Source: Bradyrhizobium sp. YR681 (GTDB taxonomy: Bacteria > Pseudomonadota > Alphaproteobacteria > Rhizobiales > Xanthobacteraceae). From it: a DNA stretch of 41,700 nucleotides. Location of the stretch: the NCBI RefSeq assembly GCF_000282615.1, contig NZ_AKIY01000273.1, positions 1-41,700 on the forward strand, written 5' to 3'. Below, piece after piece: positions 32,582 through 39,110 of the stretch; position 1 is the stretch's first letter; each line of letters opens with the position of its first letter. The notes beneath the pieces are model-generated. The model was given only the letters and a program-made list of their open reading frames with translations. It ran no database searches and had not been told where the DNA came from. The position numbers and the translations under genes were made by a program.

Positions 32582-34201
32582 TCAATGCCCCCGCGCCGGC
32601 GCTCCCAGATCGATCGACCGCAGCACCGCTGCCGTCGGGATCATCAGCATGGCGATGATGGCAAGCGTCCAGAACACGTCGATATAGGCGAGCAAGTCGA
32701 CCTGCTGCTGCAAGGTCCTGCCGACCCAGGCCACCGCCTGCGACGCAGCATCGCTCGCATTCGAGCCCTGGGCCTGGAAGAAACGCGTCATGGTATCGAT
32801 GGTCTGCTGATAGCCGAGATCGGACGGCGCGGCGTGCTCGATCAGGCGGCTCTGATGGAATTGCTGGCGCTGGGCCAGAACCGTCTGCGCCAGCGCCACG
32901 CCCATGGAGCCGCCAATGTTGCGGGCGACGTTGATCAGCGCGGAAGCCTGATTGGTCTTGTCGGGAGGTACGCCGTCATAGGACGCGGTCGTGACCGGCA
33001 GGAACAGGAAAGGAAGACCCATCGCGAGGAAGATGCGCGACAGCGCCGCGTAGCCATAGGTGATGTCGCCGGTCAGCCCGGTCAGGTGCCACATCGATAA
33101 CGCGACCACCGCCGCACCGAACATGATGAGGTATTTCGGCTGGACGGTGCTGACCAGCTTTCCCACCACGGGCATCAGCATCAAGGTGGCAATGCCGCCG
33201 GGCGACAGAGCGAGGCCGGCCAGCAGCGCGGTGTAGTTCAGCTCGGTCTGGAGCAATTGCGGCAGAATCTGCGTGGTCGAGATGAGCACCGCACCGGTGC
33301 CGAGCATCACCAGGAAGCAGGCGGCGAATTGGCGCCGACCGAGCAGACGGAGATCGATGATGGGCTCGTCGCGTGTCAATTCCCAAGGGATCAGCGCGAG
33401 CAGTGACGCGGCCGAGATCACAGCGAAAGTGACGATCAGGTTCGAGCCGAACCAGTCGTTGCGCTGGCCCTCATCGAGCACGTATTCGAGCGACCCGAGG
33501 CCGATCGCGACCAGTGCAAAGCCGACATAGTCGACGCGCAGGCCCTTGCTCAGCAGCCTCTCGCGCTCCTCCTCCGCCCCGGACGGCTCCTTGACCAGCG
33601 TGCCGACCAGAAACAGCGAGAGCAATCCCATCGGCACGTTGATCAGGAACACCCAATGCCAGGTGTAGGTGTCGGTGATCCAGCCGCCGAGAGTCGGGCC
33701 GATCACCGGCGCGACCACCACGGCGACGCCGTAGATGGCAAAAGCCTGGCCCCGTTTATGAGGTGGGAAGGAGTCGGCGAGAATCGCCTGCTCGCTGGTC
33801 GCCATGCCGCCACCGCCAAGCCCTTGCAAGATGCGGAACAGGACCAGCGACTGCAAATTCCAGGCGAAGCCGCACAACAGCGACGAGACCGTGAAAGTCG
33901 CGACACAGATCATGTAAAAACGTTTGCGGCCGATCACGGTCGACAGCCAGCCCGAGATCGACAGCACGATGGCGTTGGCGACGAGATAGCTGGTGATCAC
34001 GTAAGTGCTCTCGTCGATGCCGACTGCGAGGCTGCCGGCGATGTGGCGCAGCGCGACGTTGGCGATGGTGGTGTCGAGCACCTCCATGAAAGTCGCGATG
34101 GAGACCACGAAAGCGATGAGATAGGGATTGTGCCCGCCGGCCGCCGAGCGCTCCGGCGACCAGCTACCGGCAGGGGCGCCGCCTTGCGTCGCGTCGGTCA
34201 T
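32582..34201 (-). CDS. emrB: DHA2-family MFS drug transporter, EmrB/QacA type
   Basis: A 539-residue inner-membrane antiporter with 14 predicted helices. The motif-A-like segment GWLSTVIGRKRFYM, the motif-C-like APVIGPTLGGWITD and the N-terminal FMEVLDTTIANVALRHIAGSL are diagnostic of the DHA2 subfamily. The C-terminal GxxxxR-type loop (PPDKTNQASALINVARNIGGSMG) also fits. Its ATG overlaps the stop of the HlyD-family partner by four bases (ATGA), so translation is coupled. Together with that partner and an outer-membrane channel (not in the window) it would form a tripartite pump exporting hydrophobic toxic compounds. Confidence 0.92.
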   Translation of the reverse strand: MTDATQGGAPAGSWSPERSAAGGHNPYLIAFVVSIATFMEVLDTTIANVALRHIAGSLAVGIDESTYVITSYLVANAIVLSISGWLSTVIGRKRFYMICVATFTVSSLLCGFAWNLQSLVLFRILQGLGGGGMATSEQAILADSFPPHKRGQAFAIYGVAVVVAPVIGPTLGGWITDTYTWHWVFLINVPMGLLSLFLVGTLVKEPSGAEEERERLLSKGLRVDYVGFALVAIGLGSLEYVLDEGQRNDWFGSNLIVTFAVISAASLLALIPWELTRDEPIIDLRLLGRRQFAACFLVMLGTGAVLISTTQILPQLLQTELNYTALLAGLALSPGGIATLMLMPVVGKLVSTVQPKYLIMFGAAVVALSMWHLTGLTGDITYGYAALSRIFLAMGLPFLFLPVTTASYDGVPPDKTNQASALINVARNIGGSMGVALAQTVLAQRQQFHQSRLIEHAAPSDLGYQQTIDTMTRFFQAQGSNASDAASQAVAWVGRTLQQQVDLLAYIDVFWTLAIIAMLMIPTAAVLRSIDLGAPARGH

Positions 34202-35352
34202 CGCACCCTGGTCCAGGGCACGACCGACATGCCGGGACCGACAGGCAGATCAGCCGGCCAATTGTCGACCACGATCTTCACCGGCACGCGCTGCACGACC
34301 TTGACGTAATTGCCGGTGGCGTTCTCGGCCGGCAGCAGGCTGAAGGCGGTACCGGAGCCACGCTGCACGGAATCGACATGACCGGTCAGCTTGCGTCCGG
34401 GATAGGCATCGATGCGAATTTCCACCGGCTGACCTGGCCGCATGTCGTTGAGCTGGGTTTCCTTGTAGTTGGCGACGATCCAGGCCTCGTCGGGCACGAA
34501 CATCATCAGGCTCTGCCCCGCGGTCACGAAAGTGCCCTTGGCGCCGGAGAGCTTGACGACCCGGCCGGACTGCGCGGCAACGACGCTTGTGTATTGCAGG
34601 TTCAGGTTCGCCTGATCGAGCTGCGAGCGAGATTGATCGAGTTGCGCCCTGGCGCCTTCGAGCTGCGCCTGAAGCGTCTTGATACCGACTTGCGCCGTGG
34701 TCACCGCGGTCTTCGCCCGCTCGGTGTTGGCCTGCTGCGCCTGAAGATCGGAGCGGGTCTGCTGCTGGCGTTGCACGGTGCCGGCGCCCTTCTCCACCAA
34801 GTCCTGGGCGCGGGCAGATTCCTCCTGTGCGAATTGGAGCTGCGCCTGCGCCTGTTCGAGCTGCGCCTGCGCCTGCTTGATCTGCTCCTGCTGGGAAACG
34901 AGCTGCGCCTCGACATTGGCGATGTTTGCCTTCGAAACCGCAACCTGCGCAGCAGCCTGCTCGATGGCTATGCGATAGTCTCGTTCGTCGATCTTGGCGA
35001 GAAGATCGCCGGCGTTGACATGCTGGTTGTCCGTGACCGGGATATCTGTCACGTAGCCGCCGACCTTCGAAGCCACGGAAAAGCTGCGCGCTGCGACAAA
35101 GGCGTCGTCGGTGGATTCGTAGTGACGCACTTCGAGCCAGTAGAGCAGACCGCCAACGAGGGCCGCGATCAACACGACTGCGCCGACGCTCGCGAGCAGC
35201 CAATGCTCGCGCAAACGTTCGCGCAGTAATGGCTTCCTGGCCGGCTTCTGCTCCTTCGCGTCACGGGTCTGATCAGGAGACGTTCTTGGAGCTTCCTTGG
35301 CCCTCTGCGGCTGCTCCGCGGACGGCCCACGCTCCCGGGTTTGAGCATCCAC
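34198..35352 (-). CDS. emrA: EmrA-type HlyD membrane fusion protein
   Basis: A 384-residue periplasmic adaptor. Residues 1-45 are a charged cytoplasmic tail, 51-73 a single membrane anchor, then a biotinyl-lipoyl half (SKVGGYVTDIPVTDNQHVNAGDLLAKID). A long coiled-coil hairpin (about 120-255, rich in QAQAQLEQAQ heptads) follows, then the second lipoyl half (SGRVVKLSGAKGTFVTAGQSLMMFV) and a beta-barrel (QPVEIRIDAYPGRKLTGHVDSVQRGSG). The fold and order match EmrA. It is the first gene of an operon with emrB. An EcfG-type promoter lies upstream at 35417-35441, so this pump is probably stress-induced. No local TetR or MarR regulator gene is seen. Confidence 0.92.
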   Translation of the reverse strand: MDAQTRERGPSAEQPQRAKEAPRTSPDQTRDAKEQKPARKPLLRERLREHWLLASVGAVVLIAALVGGLLYWLEVRHYESTDDAFVAARSFSVASKVGGYVTDIPVTDNQHVNAGDLLAKIDERDYRIAIEQAAAQVAVSKANIANVEAQLVSQQEQIKQAQAQLEQAQAQLQFAQEESARAQDLVEKGAGTVQRQQQTRSDLQAQQANTERAKTAVTTAQVGIKTLQAQLEGARAQLDQSRSQLDQANLNLQYTSVVAAQSGRVVKLSGAKGTFVTAGQSLMMFVPDEAWIVANYKETQLNDMRPGQPVEIRIDAYPGRKLTGHVDSVQRGSGTAFSLLPAENATGNYVKVVQRVPVKIVVDNWPADLPVGPGMSVVPWTRVR

Positions 35353-35416
35353 GGTGCATACCTCGGTACTGAGCTGGCGCCCATCGGACCGGCTCTTGCC
35401 GGCGCGCCGCAGACCT

Positions 35417-35441
35417 AACCGCAGCGCGGGAGCGTGGTTCC
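35417..35441 (-). promoter_or_regulatory. Candidate EcfG promoter for emrAB
   Basis: On the minus strand GGAAC (35441-35437), 16 bases, GGTT (35420-35417). The -10 half has G where the strict consensus prefers C. It lies 65 bp upstream of the emrA ATG. Confidence 0.55.
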
Positions 35442-35479
35442 GGTGGCATCCGCGCTGCTGTCATGCATGACAGACCGAT

Positions 35480-35512
35480 CAAAAAGAAGCGCGGCACCTC
35501 TCGGCACCGCGC
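35480..35512 (-). terminator. Factor-independent terminator after PRC-barrel operon
   Basis: Read on the minus strand: a 10-bp stem (GCGCGGTGCC / GGTGCCGCGC with two G-T wobbles), a GAGA loop, and then TTCTTTTT. It lies 33 bp past the stop of the 52-residue gene at 35545-35703 and so ends that two-gene transcript. Confidence 0.8.
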
Positions 35513-35544
35513 TCAATTGTCTTGTAGTCGCGCACCCATATTCT

Positions 35545-35703
35545 TCAGTGCGTCTTGGTGTCATGCCATTTTTCGAGATCGGGCTTGGTTTCGTCCGACT
35601 TCTGCTCTTTCTCCGGAAGGCCCTTCCAGGGCTTGTCCGTCTGTCTGTGCGATCCCCAGTCGGTTTGATGCCGGGGGTCGTCGGTCGGCCGTTCCTTGCT
35701 CAT
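35545..35703 (-). CDS. Tiny hydrophilic protein (52 aa)
   Basis: A 52-residue, very polar protein beginning MSKERPTDDPRHQTDWG. It is rich in Lys, Asp, Glu, Thr and Pro, with no hydrophobic core, so it is probably disordered. The ATG at 35703 has a strong AAGGAGAT site; longer readings have none. It follows the PRC-barrel gene by 23 bp and precedes a terminator, so it is the second gene of a stress-promoter operon. It resembles small hydrophilin-like proteins that accumulate in desiccation or osmotic stress; that comparison rests on composition only. Confidence 0.7.
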   Translation of the reverse strand: MSKERPTDDPRHQTDWGSHRQTDKPWKGLPEKEQKSDETKPDLEKWHDTKTH

Positions 35704-35726
35704 CGGATCTCCTTCCGGTGCTTCGC

Positions 35727-36101
35727 TTACGCGAAGGGGACGCCGTAATAGGAGTTGATGCCGCGCACCGCCGCATCGTCTCCCCAGTTCCAATCGCTCC
35801 GCTCGCCATATTTCGGCGCGCCTTCGAGCGACTTGGCGGTGATCCCGGTGACATAGCCGCCAAGTTCGGTGTCGTATTTCAGCGACTGCCAGGGCAGCGG
35901 ATAGTGATCGTTACCCAGCCCCAGAAATCCGCCGAAGCCGAGCACCGCGTAGGACACCTTGCCGCTGACCTTGTCGATCATCACCCGCTCGATCGAACCG
36001 ATCTTGCTCCGATCCGCGCCATAGACCGACGTTCCCTCGACCTTGTCGCTGCCGATCAACCGGCCCATTTCGCTGCGGTCCAATTCGCCTTGATTCAACA
36101 T
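35727..36101 (-). CDS. PRC-barrel domain protein
   Basis: 124 residues from the ATG at 36101 (GGAG eight bases upstream). The PRC-barrel fold covers about residues 8-85: LIGSDKVEGTSVYGADRSKIGSIERVMIDKVSGKVSYAVLGFGGFLGLGNDHYPLPWQSLKYD. It is a small beta-barrel first seen in photosynthetic reaction-centre H subunits and RimM. The C-terminal tail (SDWNWGDDAAVRGINSYYGVPFA) is typical of rhizobial standalone copies, which are often stress-induced. It lies under a minus-strand EcfG-type promoter at 36133-36157. The partner molecules are unknown. Confidence 0.88.
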   Translation of the reverse strand: MLNQGELDRSEMGRLIGSDKVEGTSVYGADRSKIGSIERVMIDKVSGKVSYAVLGFGGFLGLGNDHYPLPWQSLKYDTELGGYVTGITAKSLEGAPKYGERSDWNWGDDAAVRGINSYYGVPFA

Positions 36102-36132
36102 CTTTATTCTCCACTCAGCCAGTGTGTGGACC

Positions 36133-36157
36133 AACCTGTTCCGACGGCGATCGTTCC
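36133..36157 (-). promoter_or_regulatory. Candidate EcfG promoter for PRC-barrel operon
   Basis: Minus strand GGAAC (36157-36153), 16 bases, GGTT (36136-36133). It is 32 bp upstream of the PRC-barrel ATG. A plus-strand copy of the same element starts 25 bp away at 36182, so the pair is divergent. Confidence 0.65.
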
Positions 36158-36181
36158 AAAACGGGGCTCGGCGGCTGATCA

Positions 36182-36206
36182 GGAACATCGCTGGAAACGC
36201 GTGGTT
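36182..36206 (+). promoter_or_regulatory. Candidate EcfG promoter for 75-aa protein gene
   Basis: GGAAC (36182-36186), 16 bases, GGTT (36203-36206), with the ATG at 36262, 56 bp downstream. Together with the minus-strand element it forms a divergent stress-promoter pair within 75 bp. Confidence 0.6.
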
Positions 36207-36261
36207 CTCTTAATCCCGATGCAAGAAACCGCACATCAGCCTGCAGCAGAAGGAATGAACC

Positions 36262-36489
36262 ATGAGCGACTTCCGCGATATCCAGCACGGCGTCAACGAT
36301 CCCGTCGACGGCGTCGACGTGAAGCGGCAGTTCAATGACAACAGGACGCCGCACGAGCGGGCGCAACATCATGCCGACGTGCGCGCCGAGCCCACGGCGT
36401 CGTCGAGCGAGCCGTTTTTGCCGGAGCGACTTCGGCGCAAACCGACCGATCCGATCAACCCGCGCACGGGCCGGAATCCGACGGATTAG
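36262..36489 (+). CDS. Small hydrophilic hypothetical protein (75 aa)
   Basis: 75 residues starting MSDFRDIQHGVNDPVDGVD. It is rich in Asp, Arg, Asn, Pro and His, has no hydrophobic stretch longer than four residues, and is probably disordered. AAGGAATGAACC precedes the ATG. The stop at 36489 merges into the GGAAC of the next promoter, so that element starts just where this gene ends. It is flanked by stress promoters on both sides. No family is recognised. Confidence 0.65.
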   Translation: MSDFRDIQHGVNDPVDGVDVKRQFNDNRTPHERAQHHADVRAEPTASSSEPFLPERLRRKPTDPINPRTGRNPTD

Positions 36490-36513
36490 GAACCTCGCAT
36501 CCCACGCTGGGTT
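36489..36513 (+). promoter_or_regulatory. Candidate EcfG promoter for DUF4142 gene
   Basis: GGAAC (36489-36493), 16 bases, GGTT (36510-36513), 55 bp before the ATG at 36569. The first base of the -35 element is the last base of the preceding stop codon. Confidence 0.6.
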
Positions 36514-36568
36514 GGTCAGCGCTGTCGCGTGGCAAGCAGCCACGCCGCCAATTCAGAGGGACCGGACC

Positions 36569-37120
36569 ATGAAACGAACCATCCTCGCTGTTGCCTGCGT
36601 GCTGCTCGCAGGCCCCGCGCTTGCCCAGTCGCTGGGCGAAAAGACCGGCGTCAATTCGGCGCTCGGCGTCGCGCCTGCGACTGCCGACTTCGTCAAGGAG
36701 GTCGCGATCAGCGACATGTTCGAGATCGAATCGAGCAAGCTCGCTGTGCAGAAGGGAAATACGCAGGAGAAATCCTTTGCGCAGCAGATGGTCACCGACC
36801 ACACCAAGACCAGCGGCGAGCTCAAGGGGCTCGTGGGCGGCGGCAAGGTGCAGGCGACCTTGCCGACAGCCCTCGACAGCTCGCACCAGAGCAAGCTCGA
36901 CAAGCTCAAGGGCGCTACGGGCAAGGACTTCAGCTCGGACTACAACTCCTATCAGGTCAGCGCCCATGAGGATGCCGTGTCCCTGTTCGAGCGCTACGCC
37001 AAGGGCGGCGACAATTCCGCGCTGAAGGATTGGGCCGGCAAGACCCTGCCGGCGCTCAGGCACCACCTCGACATGGCCAAGGAGCTCGGCAAGGCGCCGA
37101 GCGTCGGACAGTCCAAGTAA
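36569..37120 (+). CDS. DUF4142 family exported protein
   Basis: 183 residues. A signal peptide (KRTILAVACVLLAGPALAQ, cut after ALA) is followed by an all-helical, ferritin-like DUF4142 domain (about 36-172): TADFVKEVAISDMFEIESSKLAVQKGNTQEKSFAQQMVTDHTKT, then HEDAVSLFERYAKGGDNSALKDWAGKTLPALRHHLDMAKEL. The His/Glu/Asp positions in the helices recall a four-helix bundle that might bind metal, although this is unproven for the family. Members are periplasmic and often stress-induced. A distant paralog is at 39111-39620. Confidence 0.9.
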   Translation: MKRTILAVACVLLAGPALAQSLGEKTGVNSALGVAPATADFVKEVAISDMFEIESSKLAVQKGNTQEKSFAQQMVTDHTKTSGELKGLVGGGKVQATLPTALDSSHQSKLDKLKGATGKDFSSDYNSYQVSAHEDAVSLFERYAKGGDNSALKDWAGKTLPALRHHLDMAKELGKAPSVGQSK

Positions 37121-37136
37121 ACATTGGACATCTTCC

Positions 37137-37167
37137 GAGGACGCCGGCCTGTCCGGCGTCCTCTCGT
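37137..37167 (+). terminator. Factor-independent terminator after DUF4142 gene
   Basis: An 11-bp perfect stem, GAGGACGCCGG / CCGGCGTCCTC, with a 5-base loop and TCGTTT after it, beginning 17 bp past the stop codon. The T-run is short, but the stem is very stable. Confidence 0.75.
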
Positions 37168-37376
37168 TTGAGCAACGATGCCCGACTCCTTACGCTGAAG
37201 CGCAAAGTCGGGGATGCCCCATTCGCCGCGGACTCGCCAGCGCGATCGCGCCGTAGATCATCGCTTTCGGCTGCGGCATAGTCGGTGCGCAACTTGGGCC
37301 GTGGTCTCGGTGTCGATCTGGTGGTTGAGACGAAAGCTTCGTCGTCTCCCGCTCGCCGTCCTGACGCTGGCCACGA

Positions 37377-37568
37377 TCAGCGGGGCGCCAGAGCTTCTCG
37401 CGGCATCAGGAATTCAAACATCTCGGCCGCGGCCTGGAGCTGCTCGAGGCGCGCGGCAACCGAGGCGCGCTGATGGCCGTCCGGCAGGCTCGCAAGCTGT
37501 TGCTCGAGCCGAGATCTCTGCACTTCCAACCGTTGCTCGAATGTGTGGGGTTCAGAGCGTCTTCGCAT
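37377..37568 (-). CDS. Small helical protein, second of an overlapping pair
   Basis: 63 residues with a helix pair: LEVQRSRLEQQLASLPDGHQRASVAARLEQLQAAAEMFEFL. The spacing (LxxxxASLPxGxxRxxxxxRxxQxxxAAEM) is the same as in the small protein at 1955-2152, so they are probably distant relatives. AAGGA lies eight bases before the ATG. Its first 17 bases overlap the end of the gene upstream, which suggests translational coupling. The function is unknown. Confidence 0.6.
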   Translation of the reverse strand: MRRRSEPHTFEQRLEVQRSRLEQQLASLPDGHQRASVAARLEQLQAAAEMFEFLMPREALAPR

Positions 37569-37710
37569 CGTCCGTCCTTGGTGGTTGCAGGCCCGGGCTG
37601 TTGGCCCAGCGCTCGACTTGCTCGATGACCTTCTGGTGGCTTGGGCGCACCGGCTTGGGTGCTTCGCGTTCCTCGGAAAGCTGGCGCGGTAACCTGACTT
37701 CGTCCGTCAT
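37552..37710 (-). CDS. Small hypothetical protein with WANSPGLQPP tail
   Basis: 52 residues from the ATG at 37710, which has AAGGAG eight bases upstream; a longer reading to 37755 has no such site. The sequence is polar, with a short helix (SHQKVIEQVERW) leading into ANSPGLQPP. That ending is shared by small rhizobial proteins that I recognise, and in those it sits at the C-terminus of the LAxxAR helix-pair family. Here the helix pair is encoded by the next, overlapping gene, so the two may be one ancestral module split in two. Confidence 0.55.
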   Translation of the reverse strand: MTDEVRLPRQLSEEREAPKPVRPSHQKVIEQVERWANSPGLQPPRTDDAKTL

Positions 37711-37821
37711 GGCCCGTCTCCTTCTGCCCCAAGAATGCGCCCTCCTGGACGTCAATGCAAGTCATAACTTATTGATATTGCTTGATAATATTGCTAAGTT
37801 GATGTCTTTTTGGACTCTTGT

Positions 37822-37846
37822 GGAACCCTTGCCAAATTGGCTCGTT
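37822..37846 (+). promoter_or_regulatory. Candidate EcfG promoter for ribbon-helix-helix gene
   Basis: GGAAC (37822-37826), 16 bases, CGTT (37843-37846): a full consensus match. The predicted start of transcription (~37853) falls inside the palindrome at 37844-37862. The ATG is 40 bp further down at 37886. Confidence 0.75.
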
Positions 37847-37862
37847 GAGTAAACTACTCAAC
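37844..37862. promoter_or_regulatory. Palindrome GTTGAGTA-AAC-TACTCAAC overlapping -10 and transcription start
   Basis: A perfect 8-bp inverted repeat with three central bases. Its left arm shares GTT with the -10 half of the EcfG-type promoter, and its centre lies at the predicted start site. A bound protein here would block the promoter. The gene directly downstream encodes a ribbon-helix-helix protein, a family that commonly binds such operators in its own promoter. Confidence 0.6.
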
Positions 37863-37885
37863 TTGCTCAATTTGCGTGATTGACC

Positions 37886-38146
37886 ATGAACGACCTTCGC
37901 GCCGAGCGCCTTCAGGTCATGCTCTCCCCGGAGGAGCTGGCCGCAGTCGACGATTTCCGGTTCAAGCACCGCATGCCGACCCGGGCTGCTGCCGTTCGCG
38001 AGCTCCTCAAATTCGGGCTCGCAGCTGCGGGCATCGAGACGAGCATCGAGCCGCCCACGGGCGTCAAATCAAGCGAAGTCGGTGTGTTCGGCCGTGGGCC
38101 GGACGGACACACGCCCGGAAAAGGCGGCGGCGACCTCGAGGATTAA
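37886..38146 (+). CDS. Ribbon-helix-helix domain protein
   Basis: 86 residues from the ATG at 37886 (a TTG two codons upstream is the other choice; neither has a strong ribosome site). The RHH fold fits residues ~5-48: a beta strand LRAERLQVML, then helix A (SPEELAAVDDFRFKHRM) and helix B (TRAAAVRELLKFGLAAAG). Such proteins dimerise through the strand and insert it in the DNA major groove. The C-terminal 35 residues are Gly/Asp-rich and probably loose. The promoter carries an operator-like palindrome at the start site, which suggests negative autoregulation of a stress-induced gene; that is inference. No toxin gene follows, so a simple toxin-antitoxin role is not supported. Confidence 0.75.
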   Translation: MNDLRAERLQVMLSPEELAAVDDFRFKHRMPTRAAAVRELLKFGLAAAGIETSIEPPTGVKSSEVGVFGRGPDGHTPGKGGGDLED

Positions 38147-38206
38147 TTGCCTGTCCTTCACAGCAAAACGACCCCGGCACAGTGGGGTGCCAGGGCCGTC
38201 CTTGGA

Positions 38207-38249
38207 GATTGCTTCCGGCGCACCGGGGGCATGACAGCCGAAAGCAATC
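38207..38249. repeat. Imperfect inverted repeat between convergent genes
   Basis: GATTGCTTCCGG and CCGAAAGCAATC (one mismatch) bound a ~19-base loop in the 141-bp gap between the ribbon-helix-helix gene and the small gene on the other strand. There is no T-run. It may be a degenerate copy of the intergenic repeat seen at 12699-12850. Confidence 0.4.
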
Positions 38250-38287
38250 CATCGACTCTTCGCGAAGGGATTCGTTCCTTCCGATAA

Positions 38288-38494
38288 CTAGCCGGTCGGC
38301 GCGCCGCCGGAATCGTCCGGCATCACGCCGGAGCCCGGCGTCTTGGCGTTGTCGTTGAGCTTGGGATCGCGTGTCGCTTCACGCGACGGCGAGCCCTTCT
38401 GATCGGTCTTGTGCACCGTCTGCGCACGCTGCTTGTCGCGCGGTTGATCCTCCGCCCGCTTGTCCCTGACGATGCCGTGGTCGGAATGGGCCAT
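38288..38494 (-). CDS. Small hydrophilic protein (68 aa)
   Basis: 68 residues from the ATG at 38494 (GAGAGGA six bases upstream). It starts MAHSDHGIVRDKRAEDQPRD and goes on as Lys/Asp/Thr/Ser-rich sequence, ending GSGVMPDDSGGAPTG. No hydrophobic segment is visible; it is almost certainly disordered. It resembles general-stress-associated tiny proteins of Bradyrhizobium. A weak stress-type promoter (GGAAC-N16-CGTA) can be read on its strand at 38555-38531. Confidence 0.65.
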   Translation of the reverse strand: MAHSDHGIVRDKRAEDQPRDKQRAQTVHKTDQKGSPSREATRDPKLNDNAKTPGSGVMPDDSGGAPTG

Positions 38495-38530
38495 GATGTC
38501 CTCTCGCCTCTCCAGATGTCTCGAAGCGGC

Positions 38531-38555
38531 TACGCACGGGCGCAACGAATGTTCC
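38531..38555 (-). promoter_or_regulatory. Weak EcfG-like promoter before 68-aa protein gene
   Basis: Minus strand GGAAC (38555-38551), 16 bases, CGTA (38534-38531), 37 bp before the ATG. The -10 half has a mismatch in the last T, so this call is weaker than the others in the cluster. Confidence 0.3.
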
Positions 38556-38575
38556 AGCGCGCGAGAGCGACAACG

Positions 38576-38707
38576 CTAGCTGTGCGCCGCGTGGATCGCA
38601 GCCGAAGCATTTTCCTGATGCACCTGGCGTACCGTCGTGACCGTCGCGAACGCGACCGAGACGCCAAAGGCTAGAATGAGTGAGAGAAGAGCCAGACGTG
38701 GAGCCAT
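38576..38707 (-). CDS. 43-aa exported or membrane micro-protein
   Basis: A 43-residue reading frame with an exceptionally strong ribosome site (AGAAGGAGG, eight bases before the ATG at 38707). Residues 2-20 (APRLALLSLILAFGVSVAF) form a hydrophobic signal-like helix. The rest (ATVTTVRQVHQENASAAIHAAHS) is polar and could be a short periplasmic peptide. It ends at a TAG that lies 82 bp upstream of the next small gene on the same strand. Sequence style and the very good translation start make it credible despite its size. The function is unknown. Confidence 0.6.
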   Translation of the reverse strand: MAPRLALLSLILAFGVSVAFATVTTVRQVHQENASAAIHAAHS

Positions 38708-38769
38708 CGCAAAACCTCCTTCTGGAAAAATGAGAGCGATCGACTATTCCTCGATGATCCCTGATTGGT

Positions 38770-38788
38770 CGCTCACATTCCGTGAGCG
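38770..38788. promoter_or_regulatory. Inverted repeat CGCTCAC-ATTCC-GTGAGCG
   Basis: A perfect 7-bp inverted repeat around five bases, 63 bp upstream of the 43-aa gene (minus strand) and just downstream (minus strand) of the 64-aa gene. It could be an operator or a weak terminator stem. No T-run follows on either strand. Confidence 0.35.
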
Positions 38789-38821
38789 GTCTCACACGCC
38801 GATTCACACAATCGGGAGGTG

Positions 38822-39016
38822 TCAGGCATCCTGCGTCTGGAGGACGCGGACCTTGACGGGCGGAATCTCGCCATCGAGCCAATCCTGCTCGTTCGCCAGG
38901 GCCGTCCAGGCGTCCGCCATGCGCGAATAGCGCTTGTGAGCGGGCTGCCCGTTCGCTCGTTCGGCGAGCTGAAGGCAGTTGTCGGCGTTGTCCCTGAAGA
39001 TGTCAGACTGTTTCAT
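38822..39016 (-). CDS. Small rhizobial protein, 'KQSDIFRDNADNCLQLAE' family
   Basis: 64 residues from the ATG at 39016 (another ATG three codons upstream at 39025). The chain is KQSDIFRDNADNCLQLAERANGQPAHKRYSRMADAWTALANEQDWLDGEIPPV. This is a short helical family that I recognise as repeated many times in Bradyrhizobium genomes; its function is unknown. One Cys is present in NADNCLQLAE. It is divergent from the second DUF4142 gene, with 94 bp between starts. Confidence 0.75.
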   Translation of the reverse strand: MKQSDIFRDNADNCLQLAERANGQPAHKRYSRMADAWTALANEQDWLDGEIPPVKVRVLQTQDA

Positions 39017-39110
39017 GGATAACATCTGGGGACGGAACTCCGCCGTCGCAACCGCCCTTACCGGATCGTAACGTGCGGGAACTTTGCACGCCATCAGTCA
39101 TTGGAAAGGC

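Noticed and set aside
37214..37852. Plus-strand 212-codon frame across the small overlapping genes
   Set aside because: No ribosome site, no conserved pattern, and it runs through two small minus-strand genes with good ribosome sites.
37886..38146. Ribbon-helix-helix gene as antitoxin of a toxin-antitoxin pair
   Set aside because: No toxin-like gene overlaps or follows on the same strand. The next gene is on the opposite strand and encodes a disordered protein.
39078..39102. GGAAC-N16-CATT before the second DUF4142 gene as another EcfG promoter
   Set aside because: The -10 half has a mismatch at a key G and would lie only 9 bp before the ATG, leaving no room for a ribosome site.
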